Shown one piece after another: positions 11,356 through 23,141 of a stretch of 64,000 nt of DNA; position 1 is the stretch's first letter; the number at the start of each line of letters is the position of its first letter. Origin of the DNA: Macrolepiota albuminosa. Its lineage: Eukaryota; Basidiomycota; Agaricomycetes; Agaricales; Agaricaceae. The DNA lies in contig JAMWFC010000037.1 in NCBI GenBank assembly GCA_027475525.1, positions 811,419 through 875,418 on the forward strand, read 5' to 3'. Made by a program: the position numbers and the translations under genes. The notes under the pieces are model-generated. The model was not told the DNA's origin and ran no database searches. It saw only the letters and a list, made by a program, of their open reading frames with translations.

Positions 11356-11744
11356 TAGTGTAGTCATCCTCATGCCTCGGTCTCCGCAGGCTTAAGTCGG
11401 GCAACGCCTAAAGTCTATGCATCAATACCTCTTGATGAACCGGTTCTCTATACACTTTCATACGGCCGGGTTTGCCGCGAACTTTCTGGGGTCTACACGT
11501 TATGAACGATACCACACAACATCTACGATGACGTGCGTTGCCGAAGCCCCAGCTGCCACTAATGAAAGGTCCCTGCGTTCTTCGCGTCGAATTGGATTTA
11601 GGACGGTTGTGGCGGTTTGTGCACCAGTCGAGCGGATTCAAATAAGGCTGATATTTGGATTCCCGTTATCAGGTATATAATGGTCCACGAAATGCAGGTT
11701 CGACAACAGCCCCAAAAACTTTTAATTGAGCCAGGCCTTTCTTG
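11356..11744. other. Short intergenic stretch, probable promoter of the Zn2Cys6 gene
   Basis: No convincing coding signal. It ends directly before the ATG of the Zn2Cys6 gene. Confidence 0.3.
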
Positions 11745-12105
11745 ATGTCGTCCTCTAGTACTCAGGTCATTGTTGACTTGTATCGTATGCCAAATTTTTG
11801 TTCTTAATCTTCGCCACAGAATCATACCAGCTGCTACAATGGACACCAGAACTCTAACGATCGTACTCCTCGAAGGACGCCGATGGCATGCCAATTTTGT
11901 AGAGGTAGCTCTACGGTCGTTGGACTTCTTGTTATGTGTACTCATCATGCCGCGCAGGTCGGAAACTGAAATGCGATGGTCTTCGTCCCCTGTGCTCTAA
12001 CTGTAATAAACGGGGTTACCCTTGCGTCTACGTTCCAGTGTACGTTATTCTCATTCTCATCAATACAACTCATCATTTTGATCTCAATCTAGGAATAGCA
12101 CATAG
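11745..12105 (+). CDS. Minimal Zn2Cys6 DNA-binding protein (66 residues)
   Basis: Four exons fit: 11745-11765, 11820-11904, 11958-12039 and 12093-12105. They total 201 nt in frame with a TAG stop. The product holds a full fungal binuclear zinc cluster, CQFCRGRKLKCDGL followed by CSNCNKRGYPC. The spacing C-x2-C-x6-C-x6-C-x2-C-x6-C is canonical, with the usual basic residues after the second Cys. The N-terminal 31 residues are Ser/Thr/Asn-rich. No activation, dimerisation or fungal-specific transcription-factor domain follows. The next few hundred bases on this strand offer no obvious continuation. It may be a truncated relic, a competitor-type mini-protein, or a longer gene whose later exons I missed. 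The short last exon is the weakest part of the model. Confidence 0.7.
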
Positions 12106-13008
12106 ATCTTTACTCCTTTTTCTATAGATGCATTTCCCATACACTAATACGCCTGGAGCGTGACTTACGAAATAGATTTATAATTCTTTACCCATTTGTA
12201 GAGTGGTTTCTTGTATATGTATCAACTTCTTGGGCATTTTACCCTTCCGGTCTTTTACAATTCTACGTTTTTTTAGTCGAAGTATTCTAATTCTATATAA
12301 CTTATGTCCTGGTTCAACGTCAACCTTGCATTCTTATGTTTCCTAGTTGTGTGAGGACAAAGGAAAAGCATCGTCGCAGTGGAATAGCAATTTGGACCTA
12401 CTTCCTTCGACAGTGATTCATCAAAGTGCACGTGAACGAACATGAGTGTTTGAACGTTGAACGTTGAACGCTGATCTCGCAGAAGATGCCCCAAATGCAA
12501 AACTCGGCTGCCTCATACAGCCGCGACTAAAAGGCAAGTACTCTTCCTCCAAAGGTGTTCTGGGAATCTCAGGGAAGACATACAACCACGTTTTCGCCAC
12601 ATTACCATCACAAAGGGTATTGAAAGCTGAAGGCATCTGCGAACAGAGTTCGCAAGAGGTTAATGGCCGAAAGACCGGCATCACTCTCAACAAAGCTTGA
12701 ATAAGTCGAAAGGACTGTTCGAAAATGAGAATGGCAGTTTAAACAGTCTCAAAAAATGATGCCGTACCCTCAAGTTGCCTATGTTGTTCCTGAACTGCCG
12801 TTAATCTCCGCCTTGTGGCGAGGCAAATTTAGCATTGTAGGGTCCTTACATGTATGCAATTTACCAAAGCCTTACAGATGTATTGGGGGGCCATAGGCTT
12901 TGTAGTTTCGGCTCGGCGGACGGAGCATACCTCTTATTAAAGCGCTAAGTTAGTAGCAGACTGGGTGGCGATTAAGACATTTAAAGTTGTATGTTCCTTC
13001 CAACAGCC
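12106..13008. other. Stretch without a recognised gene
   Basis: A minus-strand frame at 12421-12693 (90 residues, SAFNTLCDGNVAKTW and PRTPLEEEYLPFSRGC) is the only one with a protein-like look. No family is recognised. The first part is AT-rich and looks like flanking DNA. Confidence 0.25.
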
Positions 13009-13352
13009 TCAAGCCTCGAGCCTCAAGAGAGCTCGGGCGACCGGCTCTGAATGTTGAATTCGAGCGTTCTCAGGTAAATGGATAAAACGTGGACCTGCTT
13101 CCAGCGTGTAGAAGTCGCTAATGACATCATGCCCATCAGTTAGCACCTCCGCCTTAACACCGTAACGATGAGCTGAGCTCTTCAGGATGTTCGCATGGTC
13201 CATGCGACTGTTCATCCCAGGTTCTGTTCTTCTCGGAATGAAAATACCGCCAGCTTGATCCTTCACGTAGGCTATATATCAAAGAGGCTTCAGACGTTAC
13301 GGTCTACTTTACATAGTCCGAACTCACCTCGTGTGAGCAAATTTTCTGGCAT
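13009..13352 (-). CDS. Small conserved-looking unknown protein, two exons
   Basis: ATG at 13352 gives MPENLLTR, then an intron with GTGAGT donor and TATAG acceptor ending near 13272. The second exon runs to 13009. The product is about 95 residues and includes GGIFIPRRTEPGMN, HRYGVKAEVLTDGHDVISDF and GPRFIHLPENARIQ. Clean splicing and an absence of low complexity argue for a real gene. I do not recognise a domain. It is divergent from ALKBH6, with only 101 bp between the two ATGs, so the pair probably shares a promoter. Confidence 0.55.
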
Positions 13353-13453
13353 TGTGACGTGATCATTGCCGACATATGTACATAGGTTTACAATCACTCA
13401 TTCAGTAGGTCTCCACCATCAGCATACGCGCGGCTTCATTAAACATTATTGCT
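13353..13453. promoter_or_regulatory. 101-bp shared divergent promoter
   Basis: Start codons at 13352 (minus) and 13454 (plus) leave only this stretch for two promoters and both 5' leaders. No TATA box is evident on either strand. Confidence 0.5.
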
Positions 13454-14836
13454 ATGGGAGAGACTATCGATCTATCTCAATATCGCGTTCCAGGATCCTG
13501 TGAAACCTTTTACATTCCGGACTTCATCACTGTAATCACCTCTTCATTTCGCCGAATCCAGCTTAAACTTCAATACGATTCTCTGACTCACTCCTACAAT
13601 AGGTCGATGAAGAACAGTACCTCCTGCGAAAGGCGAGCGTGTATTAATCGCTCATTCATATGGTATTTACCTCAGCTGGTGCTTCGCTTCTTGTCTGTAG
13701 ATAACGGAAACACCGCAATCCAGATGGAAACAACTGGCGAACCGTCGGTATGTTGGCGAACCAGTTTATAATCAGCATTACTTGAAGCATCTTCGTTTTC
13801 ATTGGCTAATCATCAAATAGACTTCAAATATGGGGTATGAGTTTATAATCAGCATTACTTGAAGCATCTTCGTTTTCATTGGCTAATCATCAAATAGACT
13901 TCAAATATGGGGTATGTGTAACTGGATGCAAATTTTATCTATCGAATAACTGATGTGTATCGGCCGCCGATATAGGGGGCGAAGTCACCTCAAAGAACGT
14001 CCTCTTCTCTCAGTCCATGCCTTCCTTCCTTGGATCATAGTAAGTATTCATTCTTTCAGTCCAAGCCAAAGGTAGTAACCTGGCACCGCGGACCAGCCCT
14101 GATATCATAACACGTCTCAAGAACACTGGTGCATTTGCATCTTCGCCTCATGGTGCGCCAAATCATGTCATATTAAATGAAGTATGCAAACTTCTTGCGG
14201 GCTGGATCTTCATGTATGCAGCTGATCAACATTAGTATCTCCCAGGCCAAGGAATAATGGTAAAGTAATACTTCTTGTGCGGCCAGTACGCAATCAGCAT
14301 ATTACATTTCAATACTGATTAGCCGACTTGTAGCCGCATCAAGATGGCCCCTCTTATTATCCAGTGGTGGCGACAATCTCAATAGGATCTCACTCCGTCT
14401 TCCACTACTACAAATTTAAGTCGAAAGATAGTCAACTATCGCCAGGACCTCATGCAGAGGATGATGGACGGATTATCGATCCTACACCTATATTGACTGT
14501 GTTACTCGAACCACGTAGTCTTGTGATATCAAGGGGTCTGATGTACACATCTCACCTCCACGGGTAAGCCGGATAGTCCGCCAACCGCAAGGATGCTACT
14601 GAAGAAGCAGCAGGATAGAAGGTGTCTCCCAAGACCGAATTCTTCGGCGAGATAAAAATAAGGCACCGACGGTAACGGACTTGACCACAGACATTGCGAA
14701 TTGGGAAATGGTGTCGGGGCAAGACTTCCAGAAAGTGGTTGAAGAAGGCGGCATCCTGCCCCGGGACGTTCGGTACAGCCTGACATGCCGCGATGTTGAG
14801 CGTGTTTCGAACGCTCAGCGCTTTATGCGTCAATAG
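13454..14836 (+). CDS. ALKBH6: ALKBH6-like Fe(II)/2-oxoglutarate dioxygenase
   Basis: AlkB-homologue of the ALKBH6 branch, a non-haem iron dioxygenase linked to nucleic-acid demethylation. Exon 1 (13454-13531) gives YRVPGSCETFYIPDFIT. Next come VDEEQYLLRK and TPQSRWKQLANRR, then VLFSQSMPSFLG and GAFASSPHGAPNHVILNE. The iron-binding HxD motif is in PHQDGPSYYPVVATISIGSH, split by an intron ending near 14333. The distal His and 2OG-binding arginines fall in TSHLHG and RDVRYSLTCRDVERVS near the C-terminus. The stop TAG is at 14834-14836. At least six short introns are needed. The intron after LLRK has either a GC donor or adds two residues. Duplications at 13764 and 14834 lie in an intron and at the stop. 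All catalytic residues are visible, so the enzyme should be active. Confidence 0.88.
13764..13917. repeat. 77-bp exact tandem duplication 16
   Basis: Copies begin at 13764 and 13841; intron of ALKBH6. Confidence 0.95.
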
Positions 14837-14987
14837 AAGTTCAATAGAGTTCTACACTCGTGAGGATGGCAGGACAGGCAACATGGTCAATTACTTCTAT
14901 TTGAAAACATTAGAAGTTCAATAGAGTTCTACACTCGTGAGGATGGCAGGACAGGCAACATGGTCAATTACTTCTATTTGAAAACAT
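14834..14987. repeat. 77-bp exact tandem duplication 17
   Basis: Copies begin at 14834 and 14911; starts at the ALKBH6 stop codon. Confidence 0.95.
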
Positions 14988-15959
14988 TTGAGGACACCAG
15001 TTTAATGCCCGCCTTTACGTGCCCATTTAGACCTATTTTTACCGCAGAAACTGTGGTTGTGTGAGCAAAAGTCCCGAAATTCCAAATTCTCACCGGCCGT
15101 CCAGGTATGCCTTGTTCGGCCTGAGTTTGATAACGTTCTATTCCAGTGTCACGACAATTTTAAAGTTCTAAGCTTTGTGGATCCTTCTGATCCCCGCCCA
15201 CCTGCATTACTTGATCCTAATGGTACTTCTCGTTATGATTGGTTATCAAATAACGAGCTCTCGCGACTCACTATGGGTTGCACAAACCAATTCTGATCTC
15301 GTAACTGTCACAACATAGAGAGCAGCTCGTTAAGCTTCGGTAAGCTGTCGGTCGGTCATCCTTCCCCACCCTTGACATCCTTCCCCTGGCCGTTTGACTT
15401 GTTATCTGCCGAGTTTGAAAATGAAAATGCTTCCCCGCGACGACTCAACGGCGGAAGGACCCTCCTCTTTGTTCTGGTTTTTTGAATACATTGGACCAAG
15501 TGAGGTTCAACTTGCTCCTCTGTCGCATGCATCTCAATGTTGATCTAAACGGGCTTATCCACAGTTTAGGGGAAATTTCGCTGGTGGTTAAACCCGAAAC
15601 TCATCATTTTGCCACCTTTCACAATTACTGGCTCGAGAGTGAACAACATATGAGAGACTGAAACAGGGCGTTGATAAAGAAAAGCTCGTAGTTCGAAATC
15701 TTACCTCAAAGCTGCGTGAAAACATTTCGAGAGATGTAATTGTGACTTGTTCGGCACGTTCTGTTGAATGAGTCATTGTGCAGATTAGAAGATGAGGTCC
15801 AAGAGGATTTCCAGGTATTGACTGCAGGTCACTTGTTATTCAAACTTGAGATATACAGCTGAAACAGTCGATATGTATGGTGGTCACGATCAAGAGTGTA
15901 AGGCACTCAAACCCGTTTTTTGAAATGCAGAATTTCCGTTTAAAGATACATACACATGC
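14837..15959. other. Intergenic stretch with one small open frame
   Basis: A plus-strand frame at 15057-15296 (79 residues, with FSPAVQVCLVRPEFDNVLFQ and PRPPALLDPNG) could be an exon of an unknown gene. No motif supports it. The rest shows no coding signal. The second copy of the duplication from 14834 ends near 14987. Confidence 0.25.
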
Positions 15960-16315
15960 ACTGGGTGCAGGGAATGATGTTCTTTGGCAAAACAATGTAA
16001 AAACATGGGAAAAATAATCTAATTAATTTCAGAATTTTATTTGAATATTTCTGTCAAAACTATCAAAAAATATTTTAATTGTCAAAAGAATAAGAGAATA
16101 AATTGCCACAAGGCTTGTTTTGGTTCTTAGGTTCAAGAATGACCAATATAGTCCTCTCCAATGCATCTGAGAGCATCAGACCAAGTACCATTGAAAGTTT
16201 GGTTACAATACTTTTTCTATGATTTTGACAGAAATATTAAAATAAAATTTTGAAATCAATTGGATTATTTTTACTGTATTTTTATCTTGTGTTCATGAAT
16301 CCCCTGCATCTGATT
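15960..16315. mobile_element. MITE-like element with long imperfect terminal inverted repeats
   Basis: The left arm (about 15960-16080) and right arm (about 16205-16315) are imperfect reverse complements over roughly 90-110 bp. The clearest block is AGAATTTTATTTGAATATTT at about 16031-16050, matched on the opposite strand by the segment near 16228-16247. The blocks around CTGTCAAAA and TTTTGACAG also match. The element is AT-rich, without coding capacity, and about 350 bp long. The internal loop is about 120 bp. I could not define target-site duplications. It is consistent with a non-autonomous DNA transposon. Confidence 0.6.
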
Positions 16316-16637
16316 CCATTTTTTTTCTTTCAATCGATGATATGGATACTGAGCTCTTGACCATGCGCTGCGCCTATTTTCCCATTGCCCTCCCTAGTCA
16401 GGAATATCGTCTGAGTGGGAGTTTGCTAAGAACCACAAGAATGTATGCATTATGGTTAATAGTGTGTTACTTACGCAGCACATGGTTCCTGATAATGTCC
16501 ATGTGCACAATGGCCAATGCTTCTCACGAACTTAAATACCTCACTGATCGCCATGACATGTGTCGATCCTGATCACCCCCACAGCGTCGTCAGGGGGTTG
16601 CACGTTGGCCAGTTCAGAATTTGGATTTTTCAACGCC

Positions 16638-18847
16638 ATGAAGGGCTTGTCTATTAGTCTTTTTGTAGCGCAACTAGTTTTTCGTGCGACGGGGCAGACA
16701 TGGTGAGTAACTCAGAATTATCCTAAGCCAAAACCATGCTGATTTACATCTGAAGGTGCGGGAAGAACTACATGTCTACATCACCAGTTGTTCCTCCAGG
16801 TGGTTCTCAGCCATTGGACAAACTAAAGTTATCTGATCGTTTGCAGGCGGTCGATTCCCTATTCCAAATGAATCGAATACCCCTTTACTTGCTCTGAGGT
16901 GTTCTCCAGCAATCCGCCCGTACCTCCCTAAAGATGCAGCTTCGGAGGACCGGTCCTTCGTTTCGATTCTGATTGATGCACCAGTAACCTTTCATCAAAT
17001 TTCGAATGCAGTACCAATTCAGCTTCAGTCTGGGTCAAATATCCTGGATGTGACCGTTTCAATTGAAGGAACTACGCTCGCGCAGGGCACTGTGGCTTTG
17101 AACTCGACGAAAACCTCACTCCCCTTTTCCCTTGACCTTCTGCAACCTCAAACTTCGCCCTATAACATCTTATGCTCTGCAAAATTTGCCGGACAGACTT
17201 TCCAGGCCACAGGATCCTTGTCGTATCTCCCTAACCCACCATCGGATATTGGATCCGTCACAAAAATGGACCTCAGGACAGGGGCGTTGCTTGCCCGTCC
17301 TGCAAACGGCAAAGGTGGTCCATATGCACCTGTCCTTCCGATTGGTTTCTATACACAATTTGACAGCTATCTTGCTCAGAACCTATCAATCTCAGCCGAA
17401 CTTGCAGCGCAAGGGTAAGAATATCTCCTTTCATGATGCCATTCCATAGTGATATCGTATAGATTTACAATTGTTCGTGATTGACAAGTCTGATTGTTAC
17501 AAGCCCCTTTTCGACTGAGTCTTGAATTTGATCAGGTTCATCCAGTTCCGACATTCAGTAATCTGACGGCACTGGATCTAGTCCTTGATGAAATGCAGGA
17601 AGCTGGGTTGTACCTCATGTACGATATGCGCAAGTCTGTGATCTCACACTGTCCGTAGTTTCTTGATCTCACTCCTTCAAATTAGTACGTATCAAAACAG
17701 CACGTCGGTTACTGAACAAGTCAACCATATCAAATCTCGTCCAAATTTGCTCTTGTGGTACACTGCTGACGAGCCTGATGGGACAAGCGATCCCCTCAAT
17801 GCAACTTCTATCTCCTCGAACCTGATCACCTCACTGGATGGAGGCGATGGAAAAGGCGGCGCCGGATACCATCCTGTTTCGCTTGTTTTAAACTGTGAAA
17901 ATTATTTTTTCACGTCAGTTCATCCTTCCAATGTTCCTCGAATCCGGGTTCTAATACATTGTGCTTTTACTAGCGAGTACGCTAGTGGTTCTGATATTGT
18001 GCTGCAGGACACTTACATGATTGGCAACAACGTTAAACATTCCACGGTTTGGAACACTGTGTGTAACAAGAATTACGGAGATTGCGGGTGGGTGTTGACC
18101 TGGCTGTTGAACATTTCCGATTCAAAGCTTTTTTTGAATAGATGTGACAATTGTAAGGGCTCTTTCGAGGATATATCTACAAGGATGGATGAGTTTCGAG
18201 AGCGATTGTTCATCAACGGGTGGGAGAGGACTAAAGCGGTTTGGACTGTTCCTCAAGCATTTGGAGACGAGATGTCAGTTATCTCCCTCTTCACGTCATT
18301 CGTATTCTGAAGTTCTTTCGTCGACGAAGGTACTGGAAGGTAACACGATAATAATCAAGAACATCGATCCCGAGTTTCATCTTTTCTTTCTGTAGCGTTT
18401 CCCTACTGGCAAGGAATTCGTCGTTGAAAGTATACTTGGCATAAACCATGGCGGACTAGGTTCGTTATCTTTCAGAGTAATTGCCTCGTGCTCATGCACC
18501 TAGGTGTGGTATCTTGGGATGACCCAACGACTGCCGATATCAAAGCATCTGCATCCCTCCTTGCAAGGTCGCTCTCCAAGATGACGCCGTATATCACCAA
18601 TCCCAATGCTTCATTTCGTCAAATAACTCTGAGAAGAATTGATGTTGGCCTCTGGTCCGTAGACCGTGAGACGCTTATTCTGGCGAGCAACATGAATGAT
18701 AAGAATGCAACTATCCTGTTCCAAGACTTGGGTCTGGAACCAAGCAAGATTGTACAGTTGTTGGATAGCGGATCAGCTGCTAGTCGAGACAAATCTGGTC
18801 TTTCCTTTGAATCTGTTGGCTCTGGTGCGTTTATAGTAACAAAGTAA
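16638..18847 (+). CDS. Secreted glycoside-hydrolase-like (TIM-barrel type) protein
   Basis: The ATG at 16638 begins a signal peptide, MKGLSISLFVAQLVFRATG, interrupted by an intron (about 16700-16755). An N-terminal beta-rich region follows (16850-17250: VTFHQISNAVPIQLQSGSN). The barrel part contains LPIGFYTQFDSYL, LYLMYDMRK, LLLWYTADEPDGTSDP and AVWTVPQAFGDE. The end reads GGLGVVSWDDPTTADI and then a beta domain to TAA at 18845-18847. The TADEPDG acid cluster on a predicted strand end resembles a glycosidase acid/base site. I infer a cell-wall-active enzyme, but family and substrate are not established. Cys-rich CNKNYGDCG and CDNCKG suit a secreted protein. It is tail-to-tail with the first PX-GH18 gene. 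Confidence 0.72.
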
Positions 18848-19202
18848 GTCTCGCCGAGGTGCTTGTTCACAAGGACTCTTGTGCATGTAAAGAATGAATG
18901 ATAAAACACTCATGTTTCTTGTTCCTCTCCCCTGCCTTTTCGCTGCTGCTGGATGGCTCAAAGTAGTGAACCGGACTCCGAGCCAACCACAATTAGTCCG
19001 AACAGTCCGAACAGTGCACCAGCATTGCATCCACCTTCAATTTTGGCCTGCATTACACGGATAATAAATTCTGTTACAAGCACATAATAGACGCATAATC
19101 GGATCCTTGTCATAGAGGATGTACTGAACGGTCACAGTAGTGAACATCAGGTTAAAAACATTGCAAATTAATTATATGATAGAAGCTGTGACAATAAAGC
19201 AT

Positions 19203-21623
19203 TCACTTCCCCAAGTTATTGCGAATGATATTGTGCAAGGTCATTCCGTCGTCCTATAGAGGTACTTTAGTATCACCACAACTAAACTACGGATTACGAA
19301 CCTGATCAAGGGACCAGGTGAAACACCCAGCCATTCCACTGTTCTTCACAAATGTAGCTTTACTCGCAAGCGACCAGGTATCTAGTGGAATAGTGGAAGA
19401 CCTAAACCTAAAGCCGTAAGATAAGGAACAAAGCTTACCGTCATATGCCACGACTGTGGTTTGAGAAGTGTTAAACAAAAACTGTCAATTCCTGTCAATG
19501 ATTCTAAAAGACTATGAAAGACAGTCGACGACGGACCGGTGTGTCGCTGCAGTCATCCCATGCTGAGCAGGAGATGGTCAGTCAAAAAAATCATGAAATT
19601 GATAGATGTACCCATAGTAAAGCCTCCTCCTTGTCCATAATTACCATCAGACAGTTTCACCAGCGCACCTGATGATACGATAGCATTGAAAGGGATCTGT
19701 TGACCCCACCATCCCGTTAGGTCGGCATCTGCAGCAGCCGTTCTAACCTCCTTGAGACGCGCGTGAGAACCGTTAAGGAAGTGCATGCCATTGTTTCTCT
19801 TCCCGTCGGATGCTTCGTTATTCTGCTGGAGAAGCAGCATGTCTGGAGAAGGGAGGAAGCTTCCCGTTAACGATGTTTTACTGCTCTTCGAGACGTAGCC
19901 ATAGACGGGAAGTCCCAACAAGAGCTGGCAAAAATAATATGATCAGTGGCCTATTTCAGGCATTACTTCGACACAGGCACCTTCGAAGCAGGGCAACCGG
20001 CAGCTGTCCATTGACTGAATGCGGCGTGAGCACTTGCCTGAGGTTGCGTTGATGTTCCGCATAGATTTCCTTCATAGTTCGTTAGTCCCTAAAATAGCGT
20101 GATGCGAGAATAATATACCAAGTGGCGCATTTGGTCCTGGGGTATTTGAAGCACCCCAAACATCATAGTTCCTGATCATAGTCAGTACTAGCCAGACATA
20201 TTCATAATGTTATATGACATAATGTTAATATATGTCAACTGCGCCGCATATGCAGAAACATTCGTAAGGGGACTTCCGTTTGCACCAAGCCATGGTAGAT
20301 GGGAGACAGCTGCAGAAATAATCTTTGATGATCCTGGGGTATTTTCATTTACACATCGGGGCCTATTACAACTACAGTGGCGAGGGCACTCACCTACAAC
20401 CGCTCGCAAAGTAGTGATGAAAGTCAAAAAGTTTGCAGCATCTGCAGATGAATAAGGCTGCCCAGCGCCTGGAGAGTTAGGGTATTCCTTTGAGCGACAA
20501 TATCGTCAACAGTCTCCGAGATGATGGGGAAACCCTCACCCAATCCAGATCAATTCCTAGAGTTTTTTGAACAAGTCTAGTTAGCAATAATGTGCCATTA
20601 TTGTCCCTAAAAGTCACTCACCATCTAGTCCATTAGAGTTAATGACGCTCTGGATAGCATTGATAAATATTGCGCGATTTTCAGACGTGGAAACTGCAGC
20701 GCTGTAGTATTCACAGCCTCCCCATCCACCTGTGATCGAGCTAGTAAACTAAACTGTTGTCCAGAGATCTCAAACCATTTCACTCACCTACTGAAAGTAC
20801 GACTTTAGTACCATAACCACTACTATGTGCGGCTGTCGCAAGACGTTGGAGGATGGTCTGGCTCCAACTGTCCAATGCTATTCCGTATGACGAACTGGGA
20901 GTGGCAAAGGCTGTAAACAATCGCTCGATCAATTTCAGCACTCAAGGAAAATTGGGGTTCAGCATACCGAAATATAGGATGTCGAACTTGGAAAAATCAA
21001 GGCTCTCAGGAGGGTAGTTTCCTGCAGACCAATAAGGATAGTACGACGCTACAATGGATGTTGCAGCTGATTTTCTGTCCTCTGATTCCTAAAAGTTCAC
21101 GTCCTTGAATACCGCATTATTTGGCAGAGTCGAAAGACATACATCCTCGACATGAAATTTAGGTATCGTGGGACGCTCGGAAGCAACAAGAAAATGCAAA
21201 AGCATGGACCTATCTTTGTAGTCCGGTGATTTTAAAAGGTCCTCAAGGTATTGCGAGAGACCCCGTTTGCGTTCACTGATGAGTCTGTCGTCCACCCATG
21301 CTGACGGGATTAAAGTTGTGGAAAGAGAACGCTTCGGTGGAAGAGTATATGGATCCTTCAAGAGCTCTATAGCAGAAATCTCTGCCATCAGGATTGGAGT
21401 ATCTTGGTTCATAAATCAAGTGACCTCACCGTGGAGAACGACAAACTACATTGAGGATGTTAAGTTCAGGTGTTCATCAACCGTCCAGCAGCGCACTTAC
21501 GTCTGAGTAACGCCTGTACACAACGCTTTGCGCTGCGTTAAGGGTGACATTGACTACATAGAGAATATGAGGACGTGGAGACGACGCAGTCGTGTGGTCC
21601 TTGATTGTTACAAGGGGTGTCAT
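19203..21623 (-). CDS. PX-domain/GH18 chitinase fusion, paralogue 1
   Basis: The ATG at 21623 opens a PX domain at once, without a signal peptide: PRPHILYVVNVTL, RRYSDF, LLKDPYTLPPKR and SERKRGLSQYLEDLLKSP. These hold the Arg, Lys and Arg used by PX domains for phosphoinositides. After FLVASER an intron leads to the GH18 domain: ASYYPYWSAGNYPP, FSKFDILYFG, the catalytic DGIDLDWEYPNSPGAG (split by introns at about 20555 and 20488), SHLPWLGANGSPL, the beta-6 motif NYDVWGASNTPGP and the beta-8 segment GMAGCFTWSLDQ. The end is LHNIIRNNLGK with stop at 19205-19203. The catalytic DxxDxDxE is intact. Known GH18 chitinases enter the secretory route, whereas PX proteins act on the cytosolic face of endosomes or vacuoles. 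The fusion is therefore unexpected. It shares architecture and intron pattern with the gene at 23142. Confidence 0.85.
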
Positions 21624-23141
21624 AACACTAGCTGTTAGCTGTGACTTAGGTGGTGCAAAAGGTTGTATTTATATCACTATAAACCTTCCTGTTTATAGCG
21701 TACTCAAGAAAGACACTGCAGTATTCCCTCAAGGAAAATCTGGCAAATCAAGATTTTGAACCACATGAAAATGCCACTTCAGATGTGCTTCTGAAGAAAC
21801 CTCCATTCAAATCAGTGAAGTCTGAGGTCACGAGCCAAGTTTTAAGAGCAGGTGTCATGTTGTGAAGTCCGACTCTTGACGCATACTATTGAGTATTCAG
21901 TGAATAGTTCCGTCATGATTGGTTAGGAAAAACCAGAAGAAGACCAAAGAAAAGACAAAAGGATGTGCAGCAGATCATCGTCAGCAAGTCATTGACATGA
22001 AAGACAAACAAGGAGTAACGCTAGGACAGGTGACCTGAGCCATGTAGCACTTGCAAAGATTGGTATGGGGTTGAGATGGACATAATGACAGGCCCAGATG
22101 TGTCACAAGTCATGATGCATGGATGTCCGAGCCGGAATTGTATAGCTACGATAAGTACTGAAGTTATTTTGAACACACCTTGTCAGTGACATGTGACCAT
22201 GGTGACCGCTAGGCAATACTTTCGTCCTTGTGACTGACCGCGACAATATATCCTTCCTATGTGCAAGACTATTGAGCCCTTGAATATATCTGGTTCGTCT
22301 TGATTAACCAGGAGGAATACGTTATTTTGAGCATCAGGGTGACGGCTGTCCTCGTATGCAGTATTAAAAACTCGCATCCATATGTATACAATAGTTGGTT
22401 GGTCGTACTCCCGGCTATTTTATCTTCTATCAAAAAAGGGTTTGGTATGTTTTTTTTCCAAAATTCAGCTTGAATGAGATCGCTAACCTCGACGCAGCCA
22501 CTTGATAGTGTTTTGCAGAGGACTATAGTAATTTTTTTTAGACTTGAGATTACTGTATTTCGAACACTTCGGCAGATTACAAGTCATAAGGGCGGCAAAA
22601 TTGCCGAAAAATCTTATGAAGTGCCGAAACTACATTTGCTTCCGTGTGCAGAAGCATTTTTATATTCTATATTTACATTGGAGATGAAAGTAAGTAGTCA
22701 TGAGCGCTGAGAAGCCAGAACCAAGGAAAGGATTGCTCAAATACGCGCAAAAAAAATTCCAACTAAATTCGTACTTTACACCACTCTGGAGGGATGAGGA
22801 ATCTCGAGCATCATTGGTGTTTGGGTGTTGGGTCTTCTTTCGAGAAGTGATCAATCAAATGAATTGATAACTAAGATAACTAAATGCTTTAGAGGAGATC
22901 TGAGGGAATTTCCGTGAGAGAAATTGTGTAATCGACAACTGAGGACTGGGCAACAGAGATTTGGTTGTGCTTTTGAATTTTTTGTATTCATGTCGTTCTC
23001 AAACATGTTCAGCGTCTTCTTTGCACCTTCTTACCTATTTGACGAACTTTTTCCATACTGCTTGAATATTGTTATCATGTCAACATACGGCAATTGTAAG
23101 AGCATGATTCAAATGCTGTCACCGTTTACTTTGCTCTGTAG
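21624..23141. other. Intergenic region between the PX-GH18 paralogues
   Basis: This holds the promoter of paralogue 1 and the 3' flank of paralogue 2. Only short frames without motifs are seen (such as 22474-22710). It is AT-rich, with several poly-T runs near 22440 and 22530. Confidence 0.4.

Noticed and set aside
548..14987. Direct repeats as a CRISPR-like array or minisatellite
   Set aside because: Each pair has its own unrelated sequence, is present as exactly two adjacent copies and has no spacers. CRISPR arrays are not expected in fungi.
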